Source: Leuctra nigra (Eukaryota > Arthropoda > Insecta > Plecoptera > Leuctridae). Taken from it: DNA of 64,000 nt. The position numbers and the translations under genes are program-made. The DNA lies in contig OW203762.1 of the NCBI GenBank assembly GCA_934045905.1, positions 62,001 through 126,000 of the forward strand, in the 5' to 3' direction. The notes beneath the pieces were generated by a model that saw nothing but the letters and a program-made list of their open reading frames with translations, was not told the origin of the DNA and ran no database searches. This document shows, piece after piece, positions 12,539 through 21,956 of the stretch. How positions within the stretch are numbered: position 1 is the first letter of the stretch; the number at the start of each line of letters is the position of its first letter.

Positions 12539-14163
12539 TTGAGCGAGCGAAGCGAGCGTCTCCTTTTGTCCCTTTTGGCACTCTGACCTCTGTTTTTTTC
12601 TGTCGTCTGCTCGTATACAGGTCGCACCATTTACCCGATCGAGCTGAAATTTTTCACACATGTTAAGACCAAATATGAGAATTGCAGACTCTAATTCTTT
12701 TGAAATCCCCTGATTGGTTCAAATTTAAAAAAAAAATCTTTCGATTGGTTGGTACAATCAATTTGAAATTTAGCCAAGTCATTGCAACTAATATTGTACC
12801 CGATCATAATAAATTTCAGCCAAATCCTCCCATTGGTTCAAATTTTAAACCATTTTTCCGGTGAATTTTGTAATTTAAACTAGAACCGATTGACCGACCA
12901 ACTTAAAACTTCGCATGGTCATTGGTGCCAACATTTAAGATATTTTTGCCAATTTTCAGTCTAATCTGTAGTTATTTTGAAAAGTTTTTGTCATTTTAGG
13001 GACATTTTATTCCATAATCTTAAAATATTTACTACATTTTCATCCCTGGCTCCAAGGCCTGTAGATAAGCCAAGCGGTCCACTATTTACAGTAAAACCAA
13101 ATATAATTAAAGCAAGAAGATGTTTCGTGTAATGTTAAAATCTGTCCGTGAGAATTTGCGAAAAAAAACAGAGTCCCATGTCTAATAATAAACCTCACCG
13201 CTAGATGTCTCTGTGTTTGGGGATCATTCTGGCAGCACTGCATTTCAAGATTTCAAGGTGCATAGACTGTTTTTAACTTTCTCTACCAGCATTTTCTTCT
13301 GAAATATTCCATGGCCAGCTAAAATTAAAAATAGCAAACAAAAGTTTCTTTGCCATAAAAACTTAGGGTTTATTTAATTTCTCTCTCAATACATAACGAA
13401 ATGACATGAGATCAATTGCACTTTATTCAGCTCGAAATTATGTATAATATGAAAAGTTACATTTAATTAGTAAATGACGATTACCAGAGCCATGGAACTT
13501 GAAGCAACTTCAGAACCAGCTTGGACTTTTCAAGGAGAACTGTAAATTGTATTAGATAGACATTGCAACATTGAATTTGAGGGTTTTGAAGTCCAATAAC
13601 ATAAGAGGGAGAGAGACAGACATATATGAATCAGAGACATCTATTGGTGAGGTTTATTATGAGACATGAGACTTTGATTATCTTCGCAAATTCTCACAGA
13701 CAGATTTTAACATTACATCTCTATGATTACATGAAACATCTTCCTGCTCTAATTATCTTTGGTAAAACTAGCTCATATCAAATCGGATGCAGTACGGAGG
13801 CCGAATCCTCCAATTGGTTTAAGTATAAATAATATCTTCTGATTGTTCGACAATCAAAATGTTCCGATTAAGTTCATATTTTGCATGGTGATCAAGACCA
13901 ACATAATCTAAAATTTTACACATGTTAAGCCCAATCAGTCAAAGTATTAATTGTAATTTTACGAGTTTAGTATGGGTTGTCAAAAGCTGAAAAAAGTATG
14001 TAGGAAAGTCACGACACAATGGATCTGATATTCATCTAGAGTATTTATATGGAGATTGGAAAGTTGCAGAGAAAATCGTCTGGTGCCGTGTCGTTTATCG
14101 TGACTGGGGATGTTGCATTTTTAGTGCTTGCTCGTCAACGCGTTACACTGAGCGTTTTCCTAG
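12539..14163 (+). mobile_element. Helitron-like element, family H2, long copy
   Basis: 1,625 bp from TTGAGCGAGCGAAGCG to TTTTCCTAG, flanked by A and T. It belongs to the AAGCGAGCGTCTCC subfamily. It contains several CCAAT-type (ATTGG) stretches and no coding sequence. Confidence 0.8.
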
Positions 14164-14752
14164 TATTTTTTTATAGGTATATGTTAACTTTGCGGCTCAG
14201 AAAAACCGCCGAAGGCAGGATTACAACTTATTGGGGGAGGGGGAGGGGGGAGGACCATACATCTAATACTGTTCTGATTTAAATACAGTTAAAATTATGT
14301 CAGTATTGAAACGTAACTATGGACAGAAAGCATGTAAACACATATTAGTATGTAGAGAAACAACAATTATTATTGTGTGATGCAAGGAATCTATAATCAT
14401 AGTCTGAAGAGGAAATTCTCGAACGTGTGAAAACGGTCTAATGGACCTCTGACATTAAAAGGCATAAACACATAATCACAATGTTAGATCATGATGCTCG
14501 GGTTGCAATTAACATTGCTGTCGACGTCATCAGGTTTCTATCAACTCACTCTGTTTTTACACACAAAATGCTTCTTGATAATTCAATGCTAGAGTTAAAT
14601 GCGAGAGTTAAATGCGAGAGTTAAACTAAGGACTACGATCTACTGACGTTACGAGAGGATTCCATCACCCTGTGCATATTGCACATGTTTAATTGACTTG
14701 AAGGATACTTAGCAATACAAAGACAATAAGTTGTGATGCAAATCTCACTTAC
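14164..14752. other. Intron sequence between H2 copy and small TEP exon
   Basis: AT-rich, with a G-rich run near 14233-14250. No gene or named repeat was recognised. Confidence 0.5.
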
Positions 14753-14807
14753 CAAATGGAAAGTGTTCGTGAACCAACCCGTTGGTGAGGATAACAGCCC
14801 CTGACTT
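14753..14807 (-). CDS. TEP/CD109-like gene, small internal exon
   Basis: A 55-base exon, phase 0 in and phase 1 out, encoding KSGAVILTNGLVHEHFPF plus one base. The family equivalent is the segment reading roughly VF..SGAVILTNG before MG7. The minus-strand acceptor is TTCTACAG and the donor is TTTG then GTAAGT. It is too short for ordinary ORF finding and was found by extending the reading frame from the neighbouring exon. The following intron (11334-14752) is 3.4 kb and holds two Helitron copies, 11606-12339 and 12539-14163. Confidence 0.85.
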
Positions 14808-15118
14808 CTGTAGAACCAACATACAGGATCAAATATTTCAATATTACTTAGCGCGTTAATCTGGCAAAGTGGTGTTGAAGCTAACAATGCCGTTGTCTGT
14901 AAACATAATTAAATATATATGCTCTTGCTTAATTATAGTAATTAACTGGCAAAATAATCCACTGAAGTCATTGTTTAAAATTTAATTACACACTAATTGG
15001 AAAAATACCAGCCAAATCTGCCAACTTAAAAATGGGTTAAACTAAATAATTCAGCACCGAAAAATGGTGATATCAAATCATTCTAACAATCAAAAGGAAC
15101 ATTGGAGACATAACTCAC
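14808..15118 (-). other. TEP intron (311 bp) with a short H1-like fragment
   Basis: GT-AG intron on the minus strand. Positions about 15003-15078 resemble the H1 5' region (AAAAATACCAGCCAA and then ATTCAGCACCGAAAA), a small remnant. Confidence 0.6.
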
Positions 15119-15244
15119 TTGAAACACCTGTTGAGCCGTGGCTGATCCGGGCCACCACGTGAAGGAGCTCCTGCCACGTGTCAGTGGTCTGTAGGGCGAC
15201 GTTTCCCCGCTGTCATACGAGCGCAGTTCATCCATCACATCGTC
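15119..15244 (-). CDS. TEP/CD109-like gene, internal exon (bait-like linker region)
   Basis: Forty-two codons, phase 0 to 0, starting DDVMDELRSYDSGE and ending GSATAQQVFQ. This corresponds to the variable bait-like/linker segment after MG6 in TEPs. It contains a basic RGRSSF stretch and the conserved FTWWPGS. The minus-strand acceptor is CTCTTGCAG and the donor is CAA then GTGAGT. It joins in frame to KSGAVILTNG of the next exon. The intron on its 5' side is only 71 bp (15245-15315) and has GC-AG ends. The basic run could be a processing site, but this is inference only. Confidence 0.9.
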
Positions 15245-15315
15245 CTGCAAGAGCACATGTGGTGAAAACATCGTCTTCATTCCTAACCTGGGAGCGAGAG
15301 AGTGAAGCCACTTGC
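15245..15315 (-). other. 71-bp GC-AG intron of the TEP gene
   Basis: The donor reads CAG then GCAAGT on the minus strand and the acceptor reads TTGCAG. Both flanking exons are phase 0, and the spliced protein reads continuously through the MG6-to-linker boundary. GC-AG introns are a known minor class handled by the major spliceosome. Confidence 0.85.
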
Positions 15316-15459
15316 CTGTGAAATGTCGTTGCCGGACTTGAGCAGGAGCACGCTCTGGTCGATGCCAAGAAGTCCGACATAGGAGTTGGGTTTCGCTTCA
15401 ACATTCAGTTCCACCTTCTCTCCGGGCTGAGTGTCTTGGGGCTGCACAGTCAGACGCAC
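15316..15459 (-). CDS. TEP/CD109-like gene, internal exon (MG6)
   Basis: Forty-eight codons, phase 0 to 0, starting VRLTVQPQDTQPGEKVELNV and ending LLKSGNDISQ. The string VGLLGIDQSVLLLKSGND is the strongest family signature in the window; VGLLAVDQSVLLL-type sequence marks MG6 in A2M, CD109 and insect TEPs. The minus-strand acceptor is ATGCTGCAG. The donor is non-canonical GC: CAG then GCAAGT. Using the GT four bases further on would shift the frame of the next exon, so the GC-AG reading is preferred. Confidence 0.93.
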
Positions 15460-15745
15460 CTGCAGCATGTTCAACAGAGTGTAACTCGGTACCGGCATGT
15501 AGCCTACTCATGTCCAATCAGGAGGACGGTGGAACATTCACAGCACGGGCCTCCACATCCCGCGCCGTCGAGAGACTGATAACAAGTGGAGGGAGGCGTC
15601 ACACTAACCCCCAAACACCCCAGTCTCTCTGATACAACGGCAGCAACTAGCAGGACAGAGTTTAACGGTCACCCCGTTTAACGGTCACGGTTTAACTACT
15701 GACCCCGCTCGATGTCCAGACGAGTTAAGACATTGAGTGACTCAC

Positions 15746-16003
15746 GTAGTTCTGCATGGCTCCTTCCAGCTCGATGTCCATGGAGTCCGCCACGACCTCG
15801 CCGTCCTCGCGCAAGTAAAAGACGATCACGTGAGCGGTCGGCGCCATCGCGTAGGTCGCGAGGAAACGGAAGTTGTGCTCAGTGGCGCCGCCTGGCAGTT
15901 GCACGGTGTTGGCCACAAGCACATCGCCGCGCCCCAGGATTTGGTAGCTGTAGGACACCAGCCGGGCGGTCGAGTTGACCACTAGTTCCACGTCGTCATT
16001 CAC
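15746..16003 (-). CDS. TEP/CD109-like gene, internal exon (MG5)
   Basis: Eighty-six codons, phase 0 to 0, starting VNDDVELVVNSTARLVSYSY and ending IELEGAMQNY. The motif YQILGRGDVL is a hallmark of the MG5 domain in TEP/A2M proteins (family pattern Y.V.GRG). The minus-strand acceptor is CTGCCGGCAG-like (CGGCAG then GTG) and the donor is TAC then GTGAGT. It is separated from the next exon by a 286-bp intron (15460-15745). The reading frame is open across the whole exon, and GC content is higher than the AT-rich surroundings, as expected for host coding sequence. Confidence 0.93.
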
Positions 16004-16275
16004 CTGCCGACACATTCCATTTCACGCTTTTGGGAAGTCCCTTTTTGATATTGGATTCATGAACGGTTTACTTCTACGAGTGATCTCCAAACACAAGACT
16101 GGCACATCTCAATTGTTGAGATTGTTGTCACTTTAATCACTGTCTTTATATATCCATAGGCAAGACACAGATGAAAAATTATTGTTTTCGTTACATGTTG
16201 AAGGTTTACAGCGTTTAATCAGACTCCCCGCCAACTGGTCTGTAAACCCTTCTATTGCTCAGACATAATATTGTC

Positions 16276-16623
16276 TCGTGGTTTCTGGAGCAGGACAAAC
16301 TTCAGGTGTAACTTTGTAAGAAGCGAGTCCTTCTAGGTGTTGGTGCCATAATTGCACAATTCTCCAAATACAGCACGAAATCTGAAAATCTCTCTTTCCT
16401 TCACCCATGGTCAAATAGACCAATTCAGAAATTATCTGGATGGCTCTGTCTCGTGGTTTCTGGAGCAGGACAAACTTCAGGTGTAACTTTGTAAGAAGCG
16501 AGTCCTTCTAGGTGTTGGTGCCATAATTGCACAATTCTCCAAATACAGCACGAAATCTGAAAATCTCTCTTTCCTTCACCCATGGTCAAATAGACCAATT
16601 CAGAAATTATCTGGATGGCTCTG
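16276..16623. repeat. Perfect 175-bp tandem duplication
   Basis: 16276-16450 and 16451-16623 appear identical by eye. The second copy runs into the body of the MITE at 16593-16775, so the duplicated unit includes that MITE's left arm. It lies in the TEP intron 16004-17733; 16004-16275 holds nothing recognisable. Confidence 0.9.
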
Positions 16624-16775
16624 GAATCTATTGAATTTCACATGCAGTATGATTTTCCAAGTGTGTATTCTTAATGTGACCCATTGTTGTAAAACACAAA
16701 TAGATATATGGAAAACCAAACTGCATGTGAATTTATCTAGAAACCAGAGCCACCCAGATATTTTCTGAATTGGTC
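16593..16775. mobile_element. Short fold-back MITE, Tc1/mariner-like (TA duplication)
   Basis: A 183-bp element whose ends GACCAATTCAGAAA and CTGAATTGGTC are inverted copies. Complementarity continues inward (GGCTCTGG and CCAGAGCC; CTGCATGTGAA), so it can fold into a near-complete hairpin. It is flanked by TA on both sides. Confidence 0.75.
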
Positions 16776-16936
16776 TATTAGATTTAATTTATCCTATTCC
16801 CACAAATAAGTGATACGTGATGGAGCCACTTCTGGCAAGATGGCTACTATCAGGTCCACATATTAATCTGTTTGTTTTTACATTTCGTGTTTCCATAAAG
16901 CAGTGAAAAAACAAAAAACAAATTTAATTGATATTT

Positions 16937-17396
16937 ATGTCGTTTTCGGCTGGCCGCACTGGAGTTGCACTGAGTTCTTGATCGTGACGTCATGTCGTAA
17001 CCTGGTTTTGCCCTAGTGCTGCCTAGTGCTGCCCCCAACGCGGTCTCAGCCGAATACAAATGATATGTTTTGATTTTGTGTTTTGACACTGACAGCTATT
17101 TTCAAATGGCAACCGAAGAAATTGAGCTCCCGAGTGTTTTGAAGGAAAACCTCCAGTAACAACATCAATTTTGTTTTTCGCGCCGCCATTTTGTCGGAGT
17201 GCGGCGGAGTGGAGGGGGCAACTCTACCAAATATTTCCGAGCAAGAAATAGTGCACTGAGTGCGCACCCAGTGTGCACCACTTCCCAGTCGAATACGAAA
17301 ACATTGCCCCAGAGCAACTCGCACTGCCAGTCGAACATGCCACTTGCACTCAGTGCAGCTCAGTGCAACCCCAGTGCGGCCAGCCGAAAACGACAT
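16937..17396. mobile_element. MITE with about 38-bp terminal inverted repeats
   Basis: The left end is ATGTCGTTTTCGGCTGGCCG, and the reverse complement of the right end is the same. The match extends into GCACTGG.GTTGCACTGAG. The interior is rich in AGTGCA/TGCACT motifs. No transposase was seen and the target duplication is unclear. 17397-17733 is intron with no other feature. Confidence 0.75.
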
Positions 17397-17733
17397 TAGA
17401 TATAAATTTACTTTTTGGCCATAACAAAGTCAACTATAACAACTATTTGTATTTATATTTATGCAAATGCGCCCTTGATAGCCGCCATTTACCTAGTACC
17501 ACAAAATCCACCAGAGGTCAGTTGTGTTCCTTATTTTCTCGAATATACTTTTTACCGTTTGTACTGAAAATAACCGTTTATTTCGATCCACCTGGTCGTG
17601 GCCGGACGATTACTAATCAAAATGTGATCATTATGATGTACAAAACAGATAACTAGTATGAAGAAAATGAAACAAAGTGCTGGATTATGTAACGTCATGA
17701 TTTAATTCTTGTCTGTGTTGTGTAGGTAATTAC

Positions 17734-17835
17734 CTTGGGGTTGTCTGTCTTGAGGTTGACTTGAATGAACGAGTTGCTCGGGGACATAGAAGTGCTGATG
17801 GCGGAGAACCACTCCTGAAGATCCAAGTACTTCGC
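17734..17835 (-). CDS. TEP/CD109-like gene, internal exon (MG4/MG5 junction)
   Basis: Thirty-four codons, phase 0 to 0, starting AKYLDLQEWFSAIS and ending IQVNLKTDNPK. The minus-strand acceptor is TTTTGCAG and the donor is AAG then GTAATT. The EWF motif followed by a surface-type IQV.LKT strand is typical of the macroglobulin core of insect TEPs and CD109. It joins in frame to the exon at 16003-15746, which begins VNDDVELVV. The preceding intron (17836-27367) is 9.5 kb and contains a complete Gypsy element in the opposite orientation plus a Helitron. Seen directly: splice signals and phase. From family knowledge: the domain assignment. Confidence 0.9.
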
Positions 17836-17937
17836 CTGCAAAACATCCAATATCTTTCTTGTATTTCACTAACTAGAGAAACACTGTGTGGGGAAATACA
17901 CCACGTCATTAAACTCAGACTGGCTGAGTAGTCGAGA

Positions 17938-18011
17938 GGCCAGTGCTGTGCGGCCAGTGCTCTGCGGCCAGTGCTTTGCGGCCAGTCCGTTGCGGCCAGT
18001 GCTTTGCGGCC
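17938..18011. repeat. 14-bp minisatellite, about five copies
   Basis: The unit is GCGGCCAGTGCTTT with small variations. It lies in the TEP intron about 100 bp upstream of the exon at 17734-17835 (transcript sense). The rest of 17836-18693 shows no gene. Confidence 0.85.
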
Positions 18012-18693
18012 TCGTCTCGGAATTTGCGATTTCTGCTCAAATCTCATTCATAAATCAAAATGTGTATGCTCAAATCATATTATTCAACATAGACCTGGGC
18101 CTAACATTTATTTTGAACAAATATAATTTGTATGTCTCGATACTAAATAAATGTCAAACAATTAGCCTAAAAGAATTCTAATATTCATAGTTTGCACGTG
18201 ACATCATCTCATTGTTGTGCGGCCATCGTGGAGGTAACATGTCAGAACGGCAGCTGTCAATCTATTTTTCAGTTTTTTTTATCGTATTTATAGTACCTGA
18301 GCAATTGCAGGCTGCAGGAGAATTGTTCTTATAGCTATAAAACTACTCATTTACAAACTATCTTCAACAAACTGATAATAATTAAATTAAATCGACTTGA
18401 CAGCTGTAGCCTATACCCACAATGGTCGAAAATATACTTTTTTACATTGTTGAGGTAAAACAAAGGAAGATCGTGCAAACCATGAATTCTAAAAGAATAC
18501 CTAGTTGTCCAACAGATGATAATAACGTGTCTACAAATTGACGCCTGTCAATCTCAGGCCAGTTATCAGTTTCTTTGGAACGAAGATCACCCAATCTGGC
18601 CAGATTCAAAAAAATTTTATCTCCTAATAGTACTATCTTTGGTATTATCTTTCATTTAACATGGCGTTTTTGGTATTAAATCAAAAAAAATAC

Positions 18694-19301
18694 TGTGATG
18701 GAGCCCGAGACTCTTTTCTTGCCAAAACCCAAGTTATGTAATTGTTCTGGAATTCAACTAATAGCCGGATATCAGGTGCCGAGTCATCACTCATCAGCTG
18801 AGTATCGGGCTATTGTTTCACGTCGACGCGCGCCAGTGTAATGAGATCGCAAGTGTCAGCAGTCTTACTGCAAGGGGACTTGAGTTCAATTGCTCTACCG
18901 CGTCACGTGCATTTTTACGTAGATTTAATTGGTCACTATGTTTGACGTGGTCCTCGTGGCGACGGGGCAACCTGGGTGTTGGCAGGGAAGAGGGCGTAGA
19001 ACGGTCCCCAGTATATAAGGGAAACTTAGCGTATTCGGCGCTCTCTAATGTCTGGGGAATCGCGACAGTGAAGGTGCGAGGCGACTGAGGAAGTTCAACC
19101 GAGAGCGGTGGGGAGGAGATGGTCGTGTAAGTAGTGGAAGCGAGATGTAGAATTATTCTAATGTAATTTATAGGACACATTGTGTCCGAAGGCGTAGCGA
19201 TGTTGCATTAAAATTCATGTTTTAACTTTTACGAGTGTCTCCTGTTTAAGTGGTTTTCCTTGCTCTGCAGCCCTTCGACTAGGGGTTCCCTGGTCATGAC
19301 A
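18694..19301 (+). repeat. Gypsy 5' LTR
   Basis: This LTR starts TGTGATGG and ends CATGACA. It contains a TATATAAG box near 19012 and an ATTAAA polyadenylation-type signal near 19206. It pairs with 25652-26260. Differences seen: G/T near 18843, one T in a T run near 18915, and T/G just after it. Confidence 0.95.
19012..19018 (+). promoter_or_regulatory. TATA box of the Gypsy 5' LTR
   Basis: TATATAA lies in the middle of the LTR, about 290 bases before its end, in the position expected for the U3/R promoter that transcribes the element. The same sequence recurs in the 3' LTR near 25971. The start site itself is not determinable here. Confidence 0.6.
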
Positions 19302-19302
19302 G

Positions 19303-19320
19303 TGGTGACAGCGGTCTGTC
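19303..19320 (+). other. Putative primer binding site of the Gypsy element
   Basis: TGGTGACAGCGGTC begins one base after the 5' LTR. A TGG start (complement of a tRNA CCA end) immediately after the LTR is the usual primer-site signature. The tRNA was not identified. Confidence 0.55.
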
Positions 19321-19488
19321 CGTGCAAGAAGGGGATGTTTGTGCATTTTATTATCATGTTTGTGTTTGCAGTCGTGCTGGGTGAGCGGCGGGTCTTATGA
19401 GTATGTGTTTTTTTTTTGTTATTTTTTTAAGTTATTGTTTAAATTGTGTTTTGCGTGTTTTATTTTTGTGTGATAGTTTTGAGTTGCA

Positions 19489-20409
19489 ATGGTGTCGAAG
19501 GAAGATTTTCAGAAGCTAGTGGCCGAGTTGGCTACTCTGAAGGAGCGGCTGGCCACCCGGCCTAAGGTTGAGGCTGGACCAGAGGTGGTCAAGGATTTGA
19601 CTGTGGCCAGTCTGGTTAAATCCTGGGGGGGAGGGCCAACAGATGTCTCGGTGTATGATTTTTTCGACTCGGTGGAGGTGGCAGGCGAGTTGGGACGCTG
19701 GACGGACGCCGACAGGCTGTTCGTCAGCCGACTCAAGCTGGTGGGGAGCGCTAAGGTGTTTGATTCTAGTCTGGGGGAAAAGTCGCAGGGTTATGTAGGG
19801 TTCAAGGCGTTGTTCCTGGAACGGTTTGGCGATAAGCAGCCGGACCAGTTCCACTATGCGGCGTTACAGAGCGCGGTTCAGGGGAAGGCGGAGACGGTCG
19901 AGGCCTTCGCGGACCGGTGCCGAACGTTATGCCAAAAAACTATCAGATCGGTGGCTGACCCCGCGGTGAAGGCAGTGGTTAGAGAGGAGGGTGAGCGCCG
20001 TCTGCTGGCTGCGTTTGTGGGAGGTCTGCAGGGGGTGGTGGGCAAGCAGGTGCAGTACCGTTTGCCGACCACCATGAAGGAGGCGGTGCAGATCGCGGTG
20101 ACGGTGGCTGCAATCGAGGCACAGGAAAAGGTGGTGGCCAAGGCCCCGGTGTTTGCGGTGACGCCGAGACGTCCCTGTGGATATTGTAGACAGGACGGCC
20201 ACGGGGAGGAGCGCTGTTTCAAGAGACAGCGGGAGGTGGGCGCGGCGGCGGACGGGAAGCGGACAACATCGGGAGGGCAGCAGGCCAGAGCGGGAATTAA
20301 ATGTTTCCGATGTGGCAAGCTGGGTCATATTGCACGGAGCTGCAATGTGCAGCTCAACAAGGGAGCCCCAAACGCCGCAGGTTCGACGACGGCCCAATCG
20401 TCGGGCTAG
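19489..20409 (+). CDS. gag: Gypsy Gag, 306 aa, intact
   Basis: Capsid/nucleocapsid polyprotein of the Gypsy element, which packages element RNA into cytoplasmic particles. The N-terminal half is an alpha-helical capsid-like region (DVSVYDFFDSVEVAGEL, then ALFLERFGDK, typical of retrotransposon Gag). Near the C terminus are two CCHC zinc knuckles: CGYCRQDGHGEERC around residues 227-240 and CFRCGKLGHIARSC around 272-285. The ATG at 19489 is the first in the frame after the leader and gives a full-length product. The 3' end overlaps the pol frame, which is -1 relative to gag. A slippery heptamer CCCAAAC sits at 20367-20373, so Gag-Pol is probably made by -1 frameshifting. Confidence 0.92.
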   Translation: MVSKEDFQKLVAELATLKERLATRPKVEAGPEVVKDLTVASLVKSWGGGPTDVSVYDFFDSVEVAGELGRWTDADRLFVSRLKLVGSAKVFDSSLGEKSQGYVGFKALFLERFGDKQPDQFHYAALQSAVQGKAETVEAFADRCRTLCQKTIRSVADPAVKAVVREEGERRLLAAFVGGLQGVVGKQVQYRLPTTMKEAVQIAVTVAAIEAQEKVVAKAPVFAVTPRRPCGYCRQDGHGEERCFKRQREVGAAADGKRTTSGGQQARAGIKCFRCGKLGHIARSCNVQLNKGAPNAAGSTTAQSSG

Positions 20410-21956
20410 TGAGCTCGGGGCGGAGGCACGTCATACCGGGGGTTGACTCCGGGTATGGCGGAGCATTTTGGTTGCAGGTGGAGATTGACGGGGTCCCGAG
20501 GAGGTTGTTGGTGGACACGGGAGCAACGCTTTCCTTGCTGCGCTCTGACATAGACGTATGTCGGGGACAGTTTAGGAAGGATGCGACCGTGGCTTCTGGA
20601 GTCACGGGGGCCGATCTCCGTCTGTTGGGGAGTTGCCGGGTGGAGTTCCATGTCGGAGGGACTTCATTCGTGCATAAATTTTTTTCAGCTGAGGTTCGTC
20701 TCCCGTATGACGTGATTTTAGGCGCTGACTTTCTACGGGAGCGTGGTGCAGTGTTGGATTTGCAACAGGGTGCGTTGCATATTGGACCATGGCGATTTGT
20801 GTTGCTGAGTGGACGGGAGGTGGCTCCGGTTCACGATCCGCGTTGTCATCAAGTGACAACTGCGTGCTTGACGATGAAGCAGAATCAGGATCTGATCAGT
20901 CCTGTGGTTGCTCGACAGTCAGCACACGCAGCGCAGCAAGCCAAGTTAGCCGGTATGCGCGTATTCAGCACGACATCTGTAAAACTGCCAAAGCGTAGTA
21001 GGGTGGTCCTGAGTTGCACCATGGAGGGAGGCGAGAGTGTATTTGCTTGTGGAGCGGTGTTGGTAGAGCCTGAGAAGGTGTTGCATCACGGTGTGATGGT
21101 GGGCCGAGTGCTCACTAACATTTCTTCTCAGGGGCAGGTGACGCTGCAGTTGATCAACGCCGGGGAGCAGGACGTTTTATTGGAGAAAAATGAGTTGTTA
21201 GGTCGAGCAGAGTTTTTAGCAGAGGGTGTAGGAGGGCGCATCTGCGATGCAGAAGGACCTGAGACCAGAGTCAAGGGATCTGGTGGGTCAGCGCGGTCTA
21301 GGGGCCGGCGCTGCAATGATGTATTATTAGCCCCTATAGGTGGCCGTGGGACTGGTTCGAGTAGTCAGTGTCCGGTGAATGGGGTGGGGGTGTCGAGTGT
21401 TGACGGACGGAGGGAGATTTTTAATGATTTTGTCCGAGAGAAATTAGTCCATCTGGAGGACGGTGATAAGAAGCAGATGGCAGCGGTTTTGCGTAAGTAT
21501 GAGAACCAATTTTTCTTCCCAGGGGATGAATTGGGTTCGTGTTCGAAGGTCCAGCATCGGATTGAAACTGGCGATGCTCGACCGGTATGTAAAGCACCAT
21601 ATAGGTTGCCTCACGCGCCGAAAAGCATTGTGGAGGAGCATGTGGCGGACATGTTGCGACAAGGGGTGATTGAAGGGTCATCATCCCCTTGGTCGGCGCC
21701 CATAGTGATCGTCCCGAAGAAGGTGGGGGCGGATGGGGTGCAGAAGTACCGGTTCTGTACGGACTTCAGGGGGTTGAATGCAGTCACGAAATTTGATTCC
21801 TATGCATTACCTAATATTGTAGACACTTTGGATAATTTGGGAAAATGTAAGTATTTTTCGACTTTAGATTTAGCAAGTGGATACCATCAGGTGGAGGTGG
21901 CGGAGGAGGACCGGGAGAAGACAGCTTTTTGTCTGCCGATGGGAGGACTCTTTTAG
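20301..21956 (+). CDS. pol: Gypsy Pol, N-terminal open segment (protease and first part of RT), ends at a premature stop
   Basis: This open frame is -1 relative to gag. The listed start is only the first Met in the frame; translation more likely enters by frameshift near 20373. It contains a retropepsin-type aspartic protease (LLVDTGATLSLL, about 20505-20545) and RT fingers/palm (SSSPWSAPIVIVPKK, then TDFRGLNAVTK and the catalytic-region LDLASGYHQV). It ends at TAG (21954-21956) in the conserved stretch just before YRKLPFGL. The frame resumes directly afterwards with no length change, so this is a nonsense substitution rather than a frameshift. Confidence 0.9.
   Translation: MFPMWQAGSYCTELQCAAQQGSPKRRRFDDGPIVGLVSSGRRHVIPGVDSGYGGAFWLQVEIDGVPRRLLVDTGATLSLLRSDIDVCRGQFRKDATVASGVTGADLRLLGSCRVEFHVGGTSFVHKFFSAEVRLPYDVILGADFLRERGAVLDLQQGALHIGPWRFVLLSGREVAPVHDPRCHQVTTACLTMKQNQDLISPVVARQSAHAAQQAKLAGMRVFSTTSVKLPKRSRVVLSCTMEGGESVFACGAVLVEPEKVLHHGVMVGRVLTNISSQGQVTLQLINAGEQDVLLEKNELLGRAEFLAEGVGGRICDAEGPETRVKGSGGSARSRGRRCNDVLLAPIGGRGTGSSSQCPVNGVGVSSVDGRREIFNDFVREKLVHLEDGDKKQMAAVLRKYENQFFFPGDELGSCSKVQHRIETGDARPVCKAPYRLPHAPKSIVEEHVADMLRQGVIEGSSSPWSAPIVIVPKKVGADGVQKYRFCTDFRGLNAVTKFDSYALPNIVDTLDNLGKCKYFSTLDLASGYHQVEVAEEDREKTAFCLPMGGLF
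20367..20403 (+). promoter_or_regulatory. Candidate -1 ribosomal frameshift signal between gag and pol
   Basis: In the gag frame the heptamer reads C CCA AAC (20367-20373), the X XXY YYZ form used for -1 slippage. After slipping, translation continues into the pol frame through RRRFDDGPIVG. Ten bases downstream, CGACGA (20384-20389) can pair with TCGTCG (20398-20403), giving a short stem with an 8-base loop. The gag stop follows at 20407. Confidence 0.65.

Noticed and set aside
18813..19180. Small ORFs inside the Gypsy LTRs
   Set aside because: They lie in U3/R on both strands and recur identically in the other LTR; no protein signature.
21954..21956. Programmed stop readthrough in pol
   Set aside because: Readthrough stops in such elements sit at gag-pol borders; this one is inside the RT core, so a nonsense mutation is simpler.
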